Assembly: GCA_000433535.1 (NCBI GenBank)
Contig: FR892673.1
Coordinates: 1-47,422 of the forward strand
DNA: 47,422 nt
Source of the DNA: Dorea sp. CAG:317
Lineage (GTDB): Bacteria; Bacillota; Clostridia; Lachnospirales; Lachnospiraceae
Direction of reading: 5' to 3'
The position numbers were made by a program, and so were the translations under genes. The notes beneath the pieces were generated by a model, which saw only the letters and a program-made list of their open reading frames with translations, did not search any database and had not been told where the DNA came from. How positions within the stretch are numbered: the first letter of the stretch is position 1; every line of letters begins with the position of its first letter. Positions 32,904 through 39,590 of the stretch are shown here, one piece after another.

Positions 32904-33203
32904 ATGGTAGAGCTAAATGAACGTGCAAAAGAATATTTATCCAGAGTAAAGTGGCAGCACGTTGTGCTGAATATTGAGGAGTTTACCAGCTGATGTGCGC
33001 CTCCTTATAAGGAGATGTCTGTAAGTTTTACGGACGAGGGCGAAGAAGCTATGGCAAAAAAAGGATATGCGATGGATAAAAGTGAACTGGGCAATGTATA
33101 TTATCCGAGCACGGGAATCTGTATTGAAGAGGGCATTGCAATCCATTACATGGATTATCCGTGGATCAGTTGCTTTGAAGTAAAAGGGATTCAGATTCTG
33201 TAG
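32904..33203 (+). CDS. Candidate selenoprotein, CC/Se-motif type, UGA at codon 30
   Basis: Reading from ATG 32904, codon 30 is TGA (32991-32993), flanked by EEFTS before and CAPPYKEM after, and the frame then stays open to TAG at 33201-33203. As 99 residues with Sec30-Cys31 it fits the small CC/Se-motif (seleno)protein family as I remember it: an N-terminal xITEKAKKYI-like helix (ELNERAKEYLS), a beta strand ending in the U/C-C motif, and a C-terminal strand pair (GICIEEGIAIHYMDYPW, then FEVKGIQIL). A SECIS-like hairpin follows the TGA. It starts 27 bases after the BlaI-type gene and ends before a terminator, so it is probably the last gene of that operon. A nonsense mutation is the alternative. 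Its substrate is unknown. Confidence 0.72.
33017..33035 (+). promoter_or_regulatory. Candidate bacterial SECIS hairpin
   Basis: GTCTGTAA (33017-33024) pairs over 8 bp (one G-T pair) with TTACGGAC (33028-33035), loop GTT. The loop G is 31 bases after the TGA, within the roughly 16-37 base window and with the G in the first two loop positions, as bacterial SECIS elements are described. A second small hairpin, CTCC/GGAG, lies just upstream at 33001-33014. Confidence 0.6.
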
Positions 33204-33225
33204 AGAGAGGTTCGCTTTGCATACA

Positions 33226-33258
33226 AAAAACCGGGCAGAAATTGACTGCCCGGTTTTT
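33226..33258 (+). terminator. Bidirectional terminator between the operon and the cold-shock gene
   Basis: CCGGGCAG (33231-33238) pairs with CTGCCCGG (33246-33253), extended by A5/T5 on the two sides. It can serve the + strand operon and, from the other side, the - strand cold-shock gene. Confidence 0.85.
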
Positions 33259-33350
33259 CTTCTTAATCTCATTTTCTGTATTGCTTTTAAATATCCAACG
33301 CTGTCGTTTTATATAAATAAAAGGTACATCTAAATTATGATTAATAGGGA

Positions 33351-33548
33351 TTAGAGTTTTGTTACGTTTACTGCCTGAGGGCCTTTTGCACCTTCAGTTA
33401 CGTCGTATTCTACTTCCTGACCTTCTTCTAAAGACTTGAAGCCTTCCATGTTAAGTCCGGAGTAATGTACGAATACATCGTTTCCTGATTCATCAGAGAT
33501 AAATCCGTAACCTTTTTGGTTGTTAAACCACTTTACTGTACCTCTCAT
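33351..33548 (-). CDS. Cold-shock protein (CspA/CspB-like RNA chaperone)
   Basis: The 65-residue protein begins MRGTVKWFNNQKGYGFI and carries both RNA-binding motifs: KGYGFI (RNP1) and DVFVHY (RNP2). Its end, KGPQAVNVTKL, is standard. On the - strand GGAGGT precedes this ATG (about 33555-33560). An in-frame upstream extension exists but is not needed. It is the only clear gene on the - strand here. Cold-shock proteins bind single-stranded RNA and DNA and prevent secondary structure. The predicted leader of about 64 bases is shorter than that of the cold-inducible cspA type. Confidence 0.96.
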   Translation of the reverse strand: MRGTVKWFNNQKGYGFISDESGNDVFVHYSGLNMEGFKSLEEGQEVEYDVTEGAKGPQAVNVTKL

Positions 33549-33618
33549 TGTGATACCTCCATTAAATGTGAATGACTTGTTACTGTATCTTGCTTTTAAA
33601 AAAGGAAGATACTTCGTC

Positions 33619-33647
33619 ACTTTAGCATAAATGAATGAAAAAGTCAA
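33619..33647 (-). promoter_or_regulatory. Promoter of the cold-shock gene (- strand)
   Basis: On the - strand TTGACT (33642-33647), 17-base spacer, TAAAGT (33619-33624). Transcription would begin about 33612. Confidence 0.65.
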
Positions 33648-33721
33648 TAAATTTGATGGTAATTTCTGCTATTTCTCACAAAGAAAAGAGACGTTTTCTG
33701 ACAAGATCAGACATCCGTATC

Positions 33722-33750
33722 TTGACGAAAGAATAGTTAAAGTGTAAAGT
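33722..33750 (+). promoter_or_regulatory. Promoter of the first Enzyme I gene
   Basis: TTGACG (33722-33727), 17-base spacer, TAAAGT (33745-33750). A short hairpin GTCCGT/ACGGGC (about 33765-33779) lies in the leader. Confidence 0.6.
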
Positions 33751-33798
33751 ATACTCATAAGACTGTCCGTAAGACGGGCTTTAAGCGAGGAAAGATTT

Positions 33799-35424
33799 AT
33801 GATTACATTAACAGGAAAAAAGATATCCGAAGGAATTGCGATTGGAAAGCTTTCTTTCTATAAGAGAGATATTAAAGAAATTAAAGAAATCTATGTAAAA
33901 GATATAGAGAAAGAAGTAGCGCGGTTTCAGAAGGCAAGAGAAAAAGCAGTGATGGAGCTTCGTGTACTCTATGGGAATTCCATACGGGAAGTGGGAGAAG
34001 CCAATGCCGCTATTTTTGAAATGCAGCAGGAGATTCTGGAAGACGAGGATTTTGGCGAGAAAGTAACAAGTATTATCTTAGAAGAGAAGCTGAATGCAGA
34101 GTATGCGGTTCAACAGACGGCGGACTACTTTGTGAAGGCGGGTGCTGAAATCGACAAAAACTATATTCAGGGACATGAAGCGGATGTGAAAGACGTTGCA
34201 CTTCGTCTGATCCGGATTCTGTCAAGAAGCTGGAAGGATAAGCTTCTGTCAGATGAACCATTTATCATGGCAGCGCCGGAGCTGTATCCAAGTGAGGCAA
34301 TGCAGCTGGAGAAAAGCAAGGTGCTCGGGTTTGTTACCCGTTATGGCACCATCAATTCTCATACGGCGGTGATTGCAAGAACAAAGGGAATCCCGTCAGT
34401 GATTGGTCTTGGAGAAGCTTTGAAGAAAGAATATGACGGTAAGACAATCATCATAGACGGGTTCGAGGGAAAGGTATATATCGAACCGGATTATACAACG
34501 ATTACCCGCATGAAGAAGAGACAGGATACAGATCATGTGAAGGTGAAGGACCTGGAACGTCTGAAAGGAAAAGACAATATTACACAGAGTGGTCAGAGAA
34601 TTGACATTTGTGCAAATATTGCAAGCAGAGAAGATATTGAGCGAGTGATCCGAAGTGACGCCGGTGGAATCGGACTGTTCCGAAGTGAGTTTATCTATAT
34701 GGATAACGGAGGGAAGCTTCCGACAGAAGAGCAGCAGTTTTCCATTTACAAGCTGGCGGCAGAATCTATGGGGATGAAGCGTGTTGTCATCCGTACGGCA
34801 GATCTTGGCGGTGACAAGCTGGCGGATTGTTTTGAGATGGACAAGGAGAATAATCCGGCGCTTGGATATCGCGGAATTCGTATTTCGCTGGAGAAGGACG
34901 AGATGTTCCGCACACAGCTTCGGGCAATTCTTCGTGCATCCGTTTACGGAAATGTATCCATCATGTTTCCGATGATTACGTCTCTGGAAGAAGTAAAGGC
35001 AGCAAAGGTGCAGCTGGAGCGCGCCAAGAAGGAATTAAGTGCCAATAAGACCGCCTATAATAAGGATATTGAGGTAGGCGTGATGATTGAAACTCCGGCG
35101 GCGGTTATGATTAGCGGTGAGTTGGCAAGAGAAGTTGATTTCTTCAGCATTGGAACGAATGACCTTCTGCAGTTTACATTGGGAATGGACAGAACCAATG
35201 CGAAGATCGACAGTTACTATAATCCACATCATCCGGCATTGTTGAAGATGATAAGAATCATTACAAATAACGGACATTTGGAGGAAAAGAGAATCAGCAT
35301 ATGCGGAGATCTGGCGGCAGACCTTTCATTGACGGAATATTTCCTTCAGATCGGAATTGACGAATTGTCCGTAGCGCCGGGGCAGGTGCTGGGACTTCGT
35401 AAGAAGATCCGTGAGATTCAATAA
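33799..35424 (+). CDS. PTS Enzyme I, stand-alone copy
   Basis: The 541-residue PEP-protein phosphotransferase starts the PTS phosphorelay by autophosphorylation and passes the phosphate to HPr. The active His188 is in YGTINSHTAVIAR. The PEP-binding barrel carries GIGLFRSEFIY, and the late Cys stretch ICGDLAADLSLTEYF is conserved. Length is slightly shorter than the 570-residue classical EI. A second, full-length Enzyme I with similar start (MITL-TGK/SGK) and His188 lies at 39591-41213. Which is the housekeeping enzyme is not known. It has its own promoter and terminator, unlike the second, so this is the more likely general copy. Confidence 0.92.
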   Translation: MITLTGKKISEGIAIGKLSFYKRDIKEIKEIYVKDIEKEVARFQKAREKAVMELRVLYGNSIREVGEANAAIFEMQQEILEDEDFGEKVTSIILEEKLNAEYAVQQTADYFVKAGAEIDKNYIQGHEADVKDVALRLIRILSRSWKDKLLSDEPFIMAAPELYPSEAMQLEKSKVLGFVTRYGTINSHTAVIARTKGIPSVIGLGEALKKEYDGKTIIIDGFEGKVYIEPDYTTITRMKKRQDTDHVKVKDLERLKGKDNITQSGQRIDICANIASREDIERVIRSDAGGIGLFRSEFIYMDNGGKLPTEEQQFSIYKLAAESMGMKRVVIRTADLGGDKLADCFEMDKENNPALGYRGIRISLEKDEMFRTQLRAILRASVYGNVSIMFPMITSLEEVKAAKVQLERAKKELSANKTAYNKDIEVGVMIETPAAVMISGELAREVDFFSIGTNDLLQFTLGMDRTNAKIDSYYNPHHPALLKMIRIITNNGHLEEKRISICGDLAADLSLTEYFLQIGIDELSVAPGQVLGLRKKIREIQ

Positions 35425-35460
35425 AATTTCATAATATTCAACCATATTCAGGAAGAATAA

Positions 35461-35504
35461 AAACCATCATGAAGTCGAAAGATAATAAGCATGATGGTTT
35501 TTTT
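35461..35504 (+). terminator. Terminator after the first Enzyme I gene
   Basis: AAACCATCATG (35461-35471) pairs perfectly with CATGATGGTTT (35490-35500), with an 18-base loop, then more T. Confidence 0.8.
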
Positions 35505-35547
35505 ATGCATTTTGCATAAAAAATAATGATTGATTTTGGAACATATT

Positions 35548-35634
35548 TTGAATGAAAATAGTTGACTATGACTGAAAATGATTGTATTATGAATTTAAAG
35601 ATGAATGAAGTTGAAAGAAAATGACTGAAAATGA
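35548..35634 (+). promoter_or_regulatory. Four-copy operator array of the fructose operon, probable FruR sites
   Basis: The 14-base motif ATGACTGAAAATGA occurs exactly at 35568-35581 and 35621-35634. Degenerate copies are at 35548-35561 (10 of 14) and 35601-35614 (11 of 14). Spacing is 20, 33 and 20 bases, so there are two pairs whose centres are 53 bases (about five helical turns) apart. The first exact copy fills the promoter spacer. The adjacent DeoR-type regulator is the obvious ligand; this is inference. Confidence 0.65.
35562..35590 (+). promoter_or_regulatory. Promoter of the fructose PTS operon
   Basis: TTGACT (35562-35567), 17-base spacer, TATTAT (35585-35590). The spacer is occupied by an operator copy, so a bound repressor would block polymerase directly. 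Confidence 0.8.
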
Positions 35635-35667
35635 AAAAATAGAAAGAGAAAAAGAAGGAGGAAGAGT

Positions 35668-36414
35668 ATGCTGGCAGAAGAGAGATTTCGGGAAATATTG
35701 AAAATTGTAAATGACAAGAAGACCGTTACAGTTCAGGAACTGACTGCTTTGTTACAGACTTCTGAATCTACGATCCGCAGAGACCTTACAACCTTACATC
35801 AGAGGGGGGCGTTGATCAAGGTGCATGGCGGCGCTACGACTGCAGAGTCTGAAACGATGACAAGAGACGCGGATCTTTCTTTGAGAAGTACGCTGAATAA
35901 GGAAGCAAAGGCTGTGATCGGGAAATATGCAGCAAGCTTAATCCGGGAGGATGATTTTGTTTATCTGGATGCAGGAAGCAGCGTAGATGTGATGATTGAT
36001 TACATTACGGAGTCAGGCGCACTGTATGTGACCAATTCTGTAAGTCATGCTCAGAAATTATTGAAAAAGGGCATGCGCGTCTTCCTGATCGGAGGAGAGT
36101 TAAAGGCGGTTACAGAGGCAATCGTCGGAGCAGAAGCGGTAGAAGGTCTGAAAAAGTATCATTTTACAAAAGGCTTCTTCGGAACGAACGGGGCGGATGC
36201 AGTTTCCGGCTATACGACGCCGGATATTACAGAGGCTCTTGTAAAAGAAAAGGCAATGCAGCAATGCAGAAAAAACTATGTATTGTCAGATTCATCCAAA
36301 ATCAATCAAATTTCATCGGTCACCTTTGCTGATTTCCAGTCCGCACAGTTGATCACAACAAAGCTTCAGGATGAATCTTACAAAAAATATACAAATATTA
36401 TGGAGGTTCAATAA
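35668..36414 (+). CDS. fruR: DeoR/GlpR-family transcriptional regulator of the fructose operon
   Basis: The 248-residue protein has a DeoR-type N-terminal winged helix (ERFREILKIVNDKKTVTVQEL, TSESTIRRDLTTLHQRG, VHGGA) and a C-terminal sugar-phosphate sensing domain (DFVYLDAGSSVDVMIDYI, FLIGGELKAVTEAIVGAEAV, KGFFGTNG). Its position as first gene ahead of fruK and fruA points to fructose-1-phosphate as inducer, as in other Gram-positives. The four-copy motif upstream is its probable target. GAAGGAGG precedes ATG 35668. fruK starts directly after its stop. Confidence 0.9.
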   Translation: MLAEERFREILKIVNDKKTVTVQELTALLQTSESTIRRDLTTLHQRGALIKVHGGATTAESETMTRDADLSLRSTLNKEAKAVIGKYAASLIREDDFVYLDAGSSVDVMIDYITESGALYVTNSVSHAQKLLKKGMRVFLIGGELKAVTEAIVGAEAVEGLKKYHFTKGFFGTNGADAVSGYTTPDITEALVKEKAMQQCRKNYVLSDSSKINQISSVTFADFQSAQLITTKLQDESYKKYTNIMEVQ

Positions 36415-37344
36415 ATGATTTACACAGTTACTTTTAATCCTTCTCTGGATTATATCGTCTCTGTGAAGGACTTCAAACTTGGTCTTACCAATCGCACAGA
36501 CTCGGAGCTGATGCTGCCGGGAGGAAAAGGAATCAATGTATCCATTGTTCTTAAGAATCTGGGGATTGATAATACAGCGCTTGGGTTCGTGGCCGGGTTC
36601 ACCGGCGAAGAGGTCGTAAAACGACTGGAGAAGTTTGGCGTGAAAAATGGATTTCTTGAGATCCCGGAAGGATTTACACGGATCAATGTGAAATTAAAAT
36701 CCATTGACGGCACAGAGATTAATGGGCAGGGTCCATCTATCAGTGAAGAAAAGATAGAACAGCTTATGACCAGGCTTGATGAGATGGGAGAGGGTGACGT
36801 TCTCTTTTTGTCAGGAAGTATTCCGGCTTCCATGCCCGATGATACGTACCAGAAGATTATGGAGCGTCTGAAAGGTAAGGGAGTGCTGATCTCGGTAGAT
36901 GCGACACAGGAATTGCTTCTGAAGGTGCTTCCGTATCACCCATTCCTGATCAAGCCGAACAATCACGAATTGGGTGAGATTTTCAGTGTTGAATTAAAGA
37001 CGAGAGAGTCCGTCGTTCCTTATGGAAAGAAGCTTCAGGAGATGGGGGCTGAGAACGTGCTGATCTCTATGGCAGGAGAGGGAGCGGTTTTGATCGCATC
37101 AGACGGGCAGATCTATGATGCTCCGGCTCCAAAAGGAACTCTGAAAAATGGTGTAGGCGCCGGAGACTCTATGGTTGCCGGATTTATGGCAGGCTGGCTG
37201 GAAAGAAAGGAATACCGGCATGCGTTCTACATGGGAGTTGCGGCAGGAAGTGCAAGTGCATTTTCCGAGCGGCTGGCTGTAAAAGAAGAAATAGATCAAG
37301 TATATGAACAGGTCGTGAAGACGGCAGGAGGGAAAGAAGAATGA
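36415..37344 (+). CDS. fruK: 1-phosphofructokinase
   Basis: The 309-residue PfkB-family kinase makes fructose-1,6-bisphosphate from fructose-1-phosphate and ATP. It shows the N-terminal sugar-binding block MIYTVTFNPSLDYIVSV and GGKGINVSIVLKNLG, and the C-terminal anion-hole and catalytic Asp motif GVGAGDSMVAGF (about residues 245-256). Tight order in the operon argues for fructose-1-phosphate rather than tagatose-6-phosphate. The gene begins at the base after the fruR stop and overlaps fruA by an ATGA, so the three are one translational unit. Confidence 0.94.
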   Translation: MIYTVTFNPSLDYIVSVKDFKLGLTNRTDSELMLPGGKGINVSIVLKNLGIDNTALGFVAGFTGEEVVKRLEKFGVKNGFLEIPEGFTRINVKLKSIDGTEINGQGPSISEEKIEQLMTRLDEMGEGDVLFLSGSIPASMPDDTYQKIMERLKGKGVLISVDATQELLLKVLPYHPFLIKPNNHELGEIFSVELKTRESVVPYGKKLQEMGAENVLISMAGEGAVLIASDGQIYDAPAPKGTLKNGVGAGDSMVAGFMAGWLERKEYRHAFYMGVAAGSASAFSERLAVKEEIDQVYEQVVKTAGGKEE

Positions 37345-39254
37345 GAATCACAGATTTATTGGATGTAAGAAGTGTCTCACTGGATGCAGCGCCTAAGAGC
37401 AAACAGGAGGCAATTGATGCGGCGGTTGCTCTTATGGTGAAGAGCGGTAAGATCAATGATGAAGAAGCTTATAAAAGACAGGTATATGCAAGAGAAGAAG
37501 AGAGTACCACCGGAATCGGAGAAGGAATTGCGATTCCACATGGAAAATGTGACGCGGTTGACCGTCCGGGACTTGCAGCAATGGTTATCCGGGAAGGTGT
37601 GGATTTTGATTCCTTAGACGGTGCGCCGGTAACATTGTTGTTCCTGATTGCGGCTCCAAACACAGAGGATAATGTACATCTGGATGTATTGAGTAAATTA
37701 TCAATGATGTTAATGGATGAGACATTTACGGAAAGCCTTCGTAAGGCAGAGACGCCGGAACAATTTCTTGCGATCATTGATCAGGCAGACGAAGAGAAGA
37801 AGAGTGTGGATGAAAGACTGGCAGATGTAGAAGAGGCAAAAGAAGATCAGGTTAAAATCCTGGCAGTGACGTCTTGTCCGACCGGAATTGCTCATACTTA
37901 TATGGCAGCAGAAGGAATTGAGAAAGCGGCAAAAGCAAAAAACTGTTTTGTGAAGGTAGAGACAAGAGGCTCCGGCGGTGCGAAAAATGTACTCACAGAA
38001 GAAGAGATTCAGGCAGCGGACTGTATTATTGTGGCAGCAGACGCACAGGTTCCGATGGAGCGTTTTGACGGGAAGAAAGTAATCGAGCGTCAGGTGTCTG
38101 ACGGAATCAATAAGGCAGATGAATTAGTTGAGCTTGCCATTTCCGGTAATGCTCCGGTATATAAAAGCAGCACCGGAGGAGAAAAGAAACAGGCTGCTAA
38201 GAGCGGCGGAAGTGTAGGACATAAGATTTATACACAGCTGATGAACGGTGTATCTCATATGCTTCCGTTCGTAGTAGGCGGTGGTATTTTGATCGCGGTT
38301 GCCTTTCTCCTTGATGGTATGCTGGTAGATATTAACTCTTTATCCGTTGCAGACCGTGCAAACTTCGGTACCATCACACCGGTGGCTGCACTGTTTAAAA
38401 ATATTGGTGGTGTAGCATTTGGCTTCATGCTTCCGGTACTTGCCGGATTTATTGCAATGGCGATCGGTGACAGACCGGCGCTGGCAGTCGGTTTCGTGGG
38501 CGGTATGATGGCGGCAAGCGGAACCTCCGGCTTCTTAGGAGCGCTGGTGGCTGGTTTCGCAGCAGGCTATCTGATACTTGCACTTCGCAAAGTATGTGAT
38601 AAGCTTCCGCAGGCAATCGAGAAGATTGCGCCGGTACTCATTTATCCGGTACTGGGTATTCTGATCATGGGACTTGGCATGACATTTATCGTAGAGCCGG
38701 TCATGGGAGGAATTAACACAGCGCTGAATAATGGTTTGACAAGTATGGGCGGTTCCAGTAAGCTGATTTTAGGACTGGTGCTTGGCGGCATGATGGCAAT
38801 TGACATGGGAGGCCCGTTCAATAAAGCATCTTATGTGTTTGGTACAGCAGCAATCGCATCCGGAAATTATGATATTATGGCAGCTGTTATGATCGGCGGT
38901 ATGGTTCCGCCATGTGCTATCGCACTGGCAACACTTTTGTTTAAGAATAAATTTACAAAAGAAGAAAGAGAATCCGGACCGATGAACTTTATTATGGGAC
39001 TTGCATTTATTACAGAAGGTGCGATTCCATACGCAGCAGCAGACCCGCTTCACGTACTTCCATCCTGTATCATTGGTTCAGGACTGGCAGGCGCGCTGTC
39101 TATGGCATTTGGCTGTACGTTGATGGCTCCTCACGGAGGAATCTTCGTAGTACCGGTGATGGGAAATGCAGTCATGTATCTGCTTGCCCTTGTGATCGGA
39201 ACGGTTGTCTCAGCAGTCCTGCTGGGTGTTTTAAAGAAAAAAGTAACAGAATAG
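37341..39254 (+). CDS. fruA: Fructose PTS transporter, fused IIA-IIB-IIC
   Basis: The 637-residue permease brings in fructose as fructose-1-phosphate. The IIA domain (1-150) has His67 in IGEGIAIPHGKCD. The IIB domain (about 170-270) has Cys179 in AVTSCPTGIAHTYMAAE. IIC (about 290-637) is a multi-span domain. Domain order IIA-IIB-IIC is that of the Gram-positive Fru family. It overlaps fruK by four bases, and a dedicated HPr gene follows after about 60 bases. Confidence 0.95.
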   Translation: MRITDLLDVRSVSLDAAPKSKQEAIDAAVALMVKSGKINDEEAYKRQVYAREEESTTGIGEGIAIPHGKCDAVDRPGLAAMVIREGVDFDSLDGAPVTLLFLIAAPNTEDNVHLDVLSKLSMMLMDETFTESLRKAETPEQFLAIIDQADEEKKSVDERLADVEEAKEDQVKILAVTSCPTGIAHTYMAAEGIEKAAKAKNCFVKVETRGSGGAKNVLTEEEIQAADCIIVAADAQVPMERFDGKKVIERQVSDGINKADELVELAISGNAPVYKSSTGGEKKQAAKSGGSVGHKIYTQLMNGVSHMLPFVVGGGILIAVAFLLDGMLVDINSLSVADRANFGTITPVAALFKNIGGVAFGFMLPVLAGFIAMAIGDRPALAVGFVGGMMAASGTSGFLGALVAGFAAGYLILALRKVCDKLPQAIEKIAPVLIYPVLGILIMGLGMTFIVEPVMGGINTALNNGLTSMGGSSKLILGLVLGGMMAIDMGGPFNKASYVFGTAAIASGNYDIMAAVMIGGMVPPCAIALATLLFKNKFTKEERESGPMNFIMGLAFITEGAIPYAAADPLHVLPSCIIGSGLAGALSMAFGCTLMAPHGGIFVVPVMGNAVMYLLALVIGTVVSAVLLGVLKKKVTE

Positions 39255-39317
39255 ATTAAGGAAGAAACAATAACAAGATAAAATAAAATCCAATCAAAGA
39301 AAACGGAGGAATGAATC

Positions 39318-39575
39318 ATGAAAGAATTTCAGTATGTAATCACAGATCCAGAAGGAATCCATGCAAGACCGGCAGGGCTTCTTGTAAAGAAAGCCAATGA
39401 GTTCGCATCAAAAGTGACGATCAAAAAAGGCGAGAAGAGTGCAGATGCTAAAAGAATCTTTGCAGTTATGGGTATGGGTGTAAAGAAAGCGGACGAGATT
39501 ACAGTCTGCGTAGAAGGAGAAGATGAGGCAAAAGCTTCAGAAGCAATGGAGCAGTTCTTAAAAGAAAACCTGTAA
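39318..39575 (+). CDS. HPr-family phosphocarrier with Arg at position 46
   Basis: The 85-residue protein carries the phosphorylated His15 in DPEGIHARPAGLLV and the HPr fold. Aligning the second helix with Bacillus HPr (LKSIMGVMSLG) gives AKRIFAVMGMG here, so position 46, normally the HPr-kinase target Ser, is Arg (R46). It should carry out phosphotransfer but cannot be shut by seryl phosphorylation, and cannot act as the P-Ser-HPr corepressor. It sits between fruA and an Enzyme I gene, so it is probably a fructose-dedicated HPr (FPr-like). GGAGGAATG-type ribosome site (about 39305-39311). Confidence 0.93.
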   Translation: MKEFQYVITDPEGIHARPAGLLVKKANEFASKVTIKKGEKSADAKRIFAVMGMGVKKADEITVCVEGEDEAKASEAMEQFLKENL

Positions 39576-39590
39576 GAGGGGAAGAGGGCA

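Noticed and set aside
33015..33203. Stand-alone 62-codon gene starting right after AAGGAG
   Set aside because: AAGGAG touches the ATG with no spacing, so it cannot work as a ribosome site. The frame is the second half of the Sec-containing gene.
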